This document shows positions 60,189 through 64,000 of a stretch of DNA of 64,000 bases, in pieces. The DNA comes from an uncultured Marinicella sp. (GTDB lineage: Bacteria; Pseudomonadota; Gammaproteobacteria; Xanthomonadales; Marinicellaceae). The stretch covers positions 124,001 through 188,000 of the forward strand of contig CANNAM010000004.1 in assembly GCA_947502595.1 (NCBI GenBank). The letters run 5' to 3'. The notes under the pieces are model-generated. The model saw only the letters and a program-made list of their open reading frames with translations. It searched no databases and was not told the origin of the DNA. The first letter of the stretch is position 1. Each line of letters begins with the position of its first letter. The position numbers and the translations under genes were made by a program.

Positions 60189-61013
60189 ATGATTAAGCCA
60201 ACAGCTGAACTTGATGTAGTGGTGGTGAACTACAACTCAGGTTCAGCTTTGGCTCAGTGTATTCAAACCATTACCCAATTTGAAATGTTGAACCTCAATG
60301 TTGTTGTCATTGATAACCATTCTTCAGACCAATCAATGACTGCTTTAGAAGACATGATCAAGTCCAACGGATGGAATGTAAATACCTTGTATAACAACAG
60401 TAATTTAGGTTTTGCCAAAGCCTGTAATCAAGGAGCCAGTACAGGACAGACTGATTACATCGCTTTTATTAATCCTGATTGTTTCATCAATGGACAGCAG
60501 CTGCTGCATTTGAAACAACGCTTGTCCGAAAATACCCAAGCGGGATTAATTGGCTGCCGGGTGCTGAATCCAGACATGACACTACAGGCGGCAAGTAGAC
60601 GCCGATTACCCACTTTCTGGCGCATTGTGTTTCACCTCACTGGTCTCTCAAGGCTGCCATTTTTCACAGGAATACACATCAAAGACCAAGGTTTGTTTGA
60701 TTCTGTAGTTACAGTTGAAGCGGTCAATGGTGCATGTTTAATGGTTAAAAGAACCGCTTTTCAACAAGTTGGTGGCTACGATGAAAATTACCCTTTACAT
60801 TTTGAAGACCTGGACTTGTTTGCTACTTTACAGTGCAACAACAAGGCGGTGTTGTATGACTCAAGTGTGCAAGTGGTGCACCTGCACGGTCATTCTGATC
60901 AACAAGTCGCACAAGTGAAGGCCTGGAAGCGCCGGGGTTTGTTGTTGTTCATGCAAAAGCACCGCCCCAAGTGGGAATATAAAATCAGTCGTTTTTTTCT
61001 GGGTCTAAAATAA
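60189..61013 (+). CDS. Family 2 glycosyltransferase (rhamnosyltransferase-like)
   Basis: LDVVVVNYNSGSALAQCIQTI, VVIDNHSSDQS, NNSNLGFAKACNQG, FINPDCFI, VEAVNGACLMVKRTAFQQVGGYDENYPLHFEDLDL. Confidence 0.93.
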   Translation: MIKPTAELDVVVVNYNSGSALAQCIQTITQFEMLNLNVVVIDNHSSDQSMTALEDMIKSNGWNVNTLYNNSNLGFAKACNQGASTGQTDYIAFINPDCFINGQQLLHLKQRLSENTQAGLIGCRVLNPDMTLQAASRRRLPTFWRIVFHLTGLSRLPFFTGIHIKDQGLFDSVVTVEAVNGACLMVKRTAFQQVGGYDENYPLHFEDLDLFATLQCNNKAVLYDSSVQVVHLHGHSDQQVAQVKAWKRRGLLLFMQKHRPKWEYKISRFFLGLK

Positions 61014-61848
61014 ACTGATAAACTTGTTTCTTATTAATTTTAAAGTGATCTGCAACAATTTTGGCCGCAATTTTTGGTGGCAAATGGTCTTTTAAACTCA
61101 AGGCCAGTGACGCTTGCTCGCCGTTGATGGTGTTGCTTTTGGTGCTGTTCTCACCTTGGACAGCCAACACAAACTCACCCTTTTGATAATTACGATTGGC
61201 TTGGATCAGCTGCAACAGCTCACCGGCATTGCCACGAAATACTTGCTCAAATGTTTTGGTCAGTTCTCGTCCCATAGCGACCTGAGTTTCAGCACCAAAA
61301 ACTTCTAATAATTGCTCCACCGAAGTCAGGATTCGGTGCGAAGACTCATAAAATACGTGTGTGGCTACCAATGGCTGCCAGCTTTGGTAGGTGGTCAGTC
61401 TTTGTTGTGATTTGGGCGGTAAAAAGCCATGGAAGACAAAAGGATTGGTGTTGATGGCTGCCACCGACAACAAGGCTATCATTGCCGAAGGGCCTGGAAT
61501 GGGTACGACAGGTATTTTATGTTGATGCGCCAATTGCAGCAAAGGATAGCCGGGATCGCTGATCAGTGGGGTACCTGCATCTGAAATCAAGGCAATGTTG
61601 TCACCGCCCAGAATCATATTGATGATGTGGGTAGAACCATGGTTTTCATTGTGCTGATGCAAGGCCAAAGTTTTGGTGTTGATGTTATGTGCTTGAAACA
61701 GGCGTTGACTGTGACGGGTGTCCTCACAGGCGACCAAGTCACAATTTTGCAGCACTTCAATGGCCCTCAAAGTAATGTCTTTGAGATTACCAATTGGTGT
61801 GGCTACCACATATAATGTACCCACTTGAGTTGTAGAAGAATCATTCAT
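60985..61848 (-). CDS. rsmI: 16S rRNA 2'-O-ribose C1402 methyltransferase RsmI
   Basis: GTLYVVATPIGNLKDITLRAIEVLQNCDLVACEDTRHSQRL, ALISDAGTPLISDPGYPLL, VPIPGPSAMIALLS. Start MNDSSTTQ at 61848, not 62007. Confidence 0.96.
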   Translation of the reverse strand: MNDSSTTQVGTLYVVATPIGNLKDITLRAIEVLQNCDLVACEDTRHSQRLFQAHNINTKTLALHQHNENHGSTHIINMILGGDNIALISDAGTPLISDPGYPLLQLAHQHKIPVVPIPGPSAMIALLSVAAINTNPFVFHGFLPPKSQQRLTTYQSWQPLVATHVFYESSHRILTSVEQLLEVFGAETQVAMGRELTKTFEQVFRGNAGELLQLIQANRNYQKGEFVLAVQGENSTKSNTINGEQASLALSLKDHLPPKIAAKIVADHFKINKKQVYQFILDPEKND

Positions 61849-61888
61849 CGAACAGTATTTTAATGGTTTCTGAGGTAAAATCCTAAAC

Positions 61889-63661
61889 ATGTTAAAAAAT
61901 ATCCGAAATACACTGCTGATTGCAGTATATATGGCAGTATTGGTGGCTTGTGGCAGCGGTGGGTCAGGTACGCATGTAAGACCGCAAAATGAAGTGGCCA
62001 AAACCAAGGGTTTGGCATTGTATGCTGAAAAAAATTATTTTGCGGCTACTGACTGGCTGAGTCAGTATTGGAGCAAACATCCTGACGATGTAGAAGCTTA
62101 TGTGGCCTTGTTAGACGCATGGCAACAACTGGGTGAAGTGACTCAAGTATGGAAATTATTAAATGAATCTGACATACAGGCTGCAGAGGTAGAGATCATT
62201 GAAGCTGAATTGGCCAGTCAAAATCAACACTGTGATGAGTCAGTCGCAATAACCAAAGACATCAACCATGTCTTTTTATCTGAATACTGGCAACCACGCT
62301 ATTGGCTGGTCAGGGCCCAGTGTTTAGCAGTTGAGAAACAGCATTTGGCTGCCGTGGAGGCTTTGGTTCAGGTTGAGGCGTACCTTGCTGATGAATTAAA
62401 CATACAAGCACACCACGATCAAATTGTTAATCATTTGCTTCGCATCAGTGAAGCAGAATTGATTTTGGCCATTGGCAACAGCGAATACGATGCAATCATG
62501 CAAGGCTGGCTGGAAGCGGCGTATGTAAATTTTGGTGCTGACGGTGTCTCTGGAGAAGGTTGGCTGCAACAATGGATCGATCATCCGGCATCAAGTTATT
62601 TTTTGGATTTAAATCAGGTTAATAGTCAACAAAAAGTAGCCGTACTGTTGCCATTTTCTGGTCGATTCAATGCCGTAGCCAAAGCTGTGCAAAAAGGCCT
62701 GCTAGCGGCTGCAGTGGCAGATACGAATAATCAGAATGATTTGTTGTTCTATGACACTGGCAGCCAAGCAGAAAATACCGCAGCAGCTTGGTATGCAGCG
62801 CAAGAAAATCAGGCTGATATGATTATTGGCCCACTAGATAAGGCTTCAATTGATGCGGTTGAACTGCTGCCGGCTGCTACCATTCCGGTGGTGATGTTGA
62901 ATCAGACTCAAGCAAATTACTTTCAATTCACCCTGTCGCCTGAAGGTGAAGCGGAACAAGCGGCTGAGAGGATGATCAATGATGGCAATAAGAGGGTGTT
63001 GATTCTGGCTCCTAACGACGCATGGGGAGAGCGAATGACCACTGCTTTTGCGCAGCGTTTCGTTGATTGGGGCGGTCAAATCATTACCAATACTTATTTT
63101 CAGCCTGCACAAAATGACTACTCTGCACAGTTAAGGCAGACATTGGGTTTGGTAGAAAGCCAATTAAGGGCAAAGAATTTACAAGGGTTCTTGAACCTCA
63201 ATTTGTCATCTGAAGAAGTTGTGCGCTCTGATATTGACGCTATATTTCTTGCTGCTAAACCCTCATTTGCAAGGCTGATGGTTCCTCAACTGAAGTTTCA
63301 CCATGCCGCCAATATACCGGTTTATGCCACTTCACATGTGTTTGATGGAATGAATAACGAACAGCACAACCGCGATTTGCAAGGTGTTCGATTTGCATTG
63401 AGTCCAATTGAAATGAACTCAAGTAGTTTGCAAGAAGTTTTACCTTTTGATACCCAGCGCATCAACACCGATAAACAACTGTTTTCGTTGGGTTATGATG
63501 CCTATCAACTGATTTCCAGGCTGGGTTGGATGAGTCGAGTCAATACCGGTGTAATTGAAGGCCTGACGGGAAAAGTGACCCTTGGCCTTAACGGACATTT
63601 TAAGCGGGGCTTGTCATGGGCAGAATACAACAATGGCTCAATCATTGCCTTGCCAGAATAA
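61889..63661 (+). CDS. lpoA: Penicillin-binding protein activator LpoA-type lipoprotein
   Basis: Lipobox AVLVACGSG; VAVLLPFSGRFNAVAKAVQKGLLAA, DMIIGPLDKASIDAV; divergent from rsmI and upstream of yraN, a conserved arrangement. Confidence 0.92.
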   Translation: MLKNIRNTLLIAVYMAVLVACGSGGSGTHVRPQNEVAKTKGLALYAEKNYFAATDWLSQYWSKHPDDVEAYVALLDAWQQLGEVTQVWKLLNESDIQAAEVEIIEAELASQNQHCDESVAITKDINHVFLSEYWQPRYWLVRAQCLAVEKQHLAAVEALVQVEAYLADELNIQAHHDQIVNHLLRISEAELILAIGNSEYDAIMQGWLEAAYVNFGADGVSGEGWLQQWIDHPASSYFLDLNQVNSQQKVAVLLPFSGRFNAVAKAVQKGLLAAAVADTNNQNDLLFYDTGSQAENTAAAWYAAQENQADMIIGPLDKASIDAVELLPAATIPVVMLNQTQANYFQFTLSPEGEAEQAAERMINDGNKRVLILAPNDAWGERMTTAFAQRFVDWGGQIITNTYFQPAQNDYSAQLRQTLGLVESQLRAKNLQGFLNLNLSSEEVVRSDIDAIFLAAKPSFARLMVPQLKFHHAANIPVYATSHVFDGMNNEQHNRDLQGVRFALSPIEMNSSSLQEVLPFDTQRINTDKQLFSLGYDAYQLISRLGWMSRVNTGVIEGLTGKVTLGLNGHFKRGLSWAEYNNGSIIALPE

Positions 63662-64000
63662 GGCGTTCAACAACACCAGGCGCTCAAGCAGAAGACATGG
63701 CTTGTCGGTATTTACGTAAGCACGGATTGCAGTTAATTGCGAAGAATTACAGCACCAAAGCAGGCGAAATTGATTTGATTATGCTTGATGACCAGCAGTA
63801 TGTATTTGTAGAAGTGAAACATCGCACTCGAACAAATTGGGCTGATGCTGCAGAAGCAGTGACTTATCATAAACAACAAAAAGTCATCAAAGCAGCGCAA
63901 CAATATTTGCAACAAAAGAAACTTTATGACCAAGTGGATTGTCGATTTGATGTGGTGGCCATTGATGGTGAATTGGCTGCTGCTGAGATTGCATGGCTGA
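63616..64000 (+). CDS. yraN: UPF0102/YraN nuclease-fold protein (partial at the window edge)
   Basis: Open frame to the window end: GAQAEDMACRYLRKHGLQLIAKNYSTKAGEIDLIMLDDQQYVFVEVKHRTRTNWADAAEAVTYHKQQKVIKAAQQYL. Likely start ATG 63616 (MGRIQQWLNHCLARIRRS), overlapping lpoA by 46 nt; alternative internal ATG 63697. Confidence 0.88.
   Translation, partial: MGRIQQWLNHCLARIRRSTTPGAQAEDMACRYLRKHGLQLIAKNYSTKAGEIDLIMLDDQQYVFVEVKHRTRTNWADAAEAVTYHKQQKVIKAAQQYLQQKKLYDQVDCRFDVVAIDGELAAAEIAWL

Noticed and set aside
1-64000. CRISPR array, tRNA/rRNA genes, prophage, transposon or toxin-antitoxin system
   Set aside because: None found on visual inspection: no regularly spaced repeats, no IS-type transposase or phage structural ORFs, no recognisable tRNA cloverleaf.

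Overview
This 64 kb window looks like ordinary, gene-dense gammaproteobacterial chromosome. The gene content suggests a Marinicella- or Xanthomonadales-like organism, but that is inference. I see no rRNA, tRNA, CRISPR array, prophage or transposon.

Main blocks:
- mnmC (partial, minus strand).
- A Ser/Thr kinase fused to an FGE-sulfatase-like domain.
- yceH, htpG, a YlqF-type GTPase and an RluA-type pseudouridine synthase.
- A coupled FMN reductase and Old Yellow Enzyme pair.
- A large secreted S8 peptidase.
- An Mla-type MCE/ABC operon headed by a cyclophilin and ending in an unknown ORF.
- valS, pepA and lptFG.
- A DUF3450/ExbB/ExbB/ExbD/TonB/TPR energizer operon.
- xerD-dsbC and purL.
- A complete Xps-type type II secretion operon (E-F-G-H-I-J-K-L-M-N-D) followed by a coupled small lipoprotein.
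- An accessory surface/glycan block at about 51-61 kb: a putatively highly expressed secreted protein, a second secreted protein, a SurA-like protein, Wzm/Wzt-type ABC export, glycosyltransferases, a methyltransferase and an unusual 599-aa glycosyltransferase-like protein with a possible PqqD/RRE-like N-terminus.
- rsmI, lpoA and yraN (partial).

The best candidates for something undescribed are the 51-61 kb block, especially 58389..60185, and the lipoprotein at the end of the T2SS operon. All family calls come from reading motifs by eye; no database search was run.
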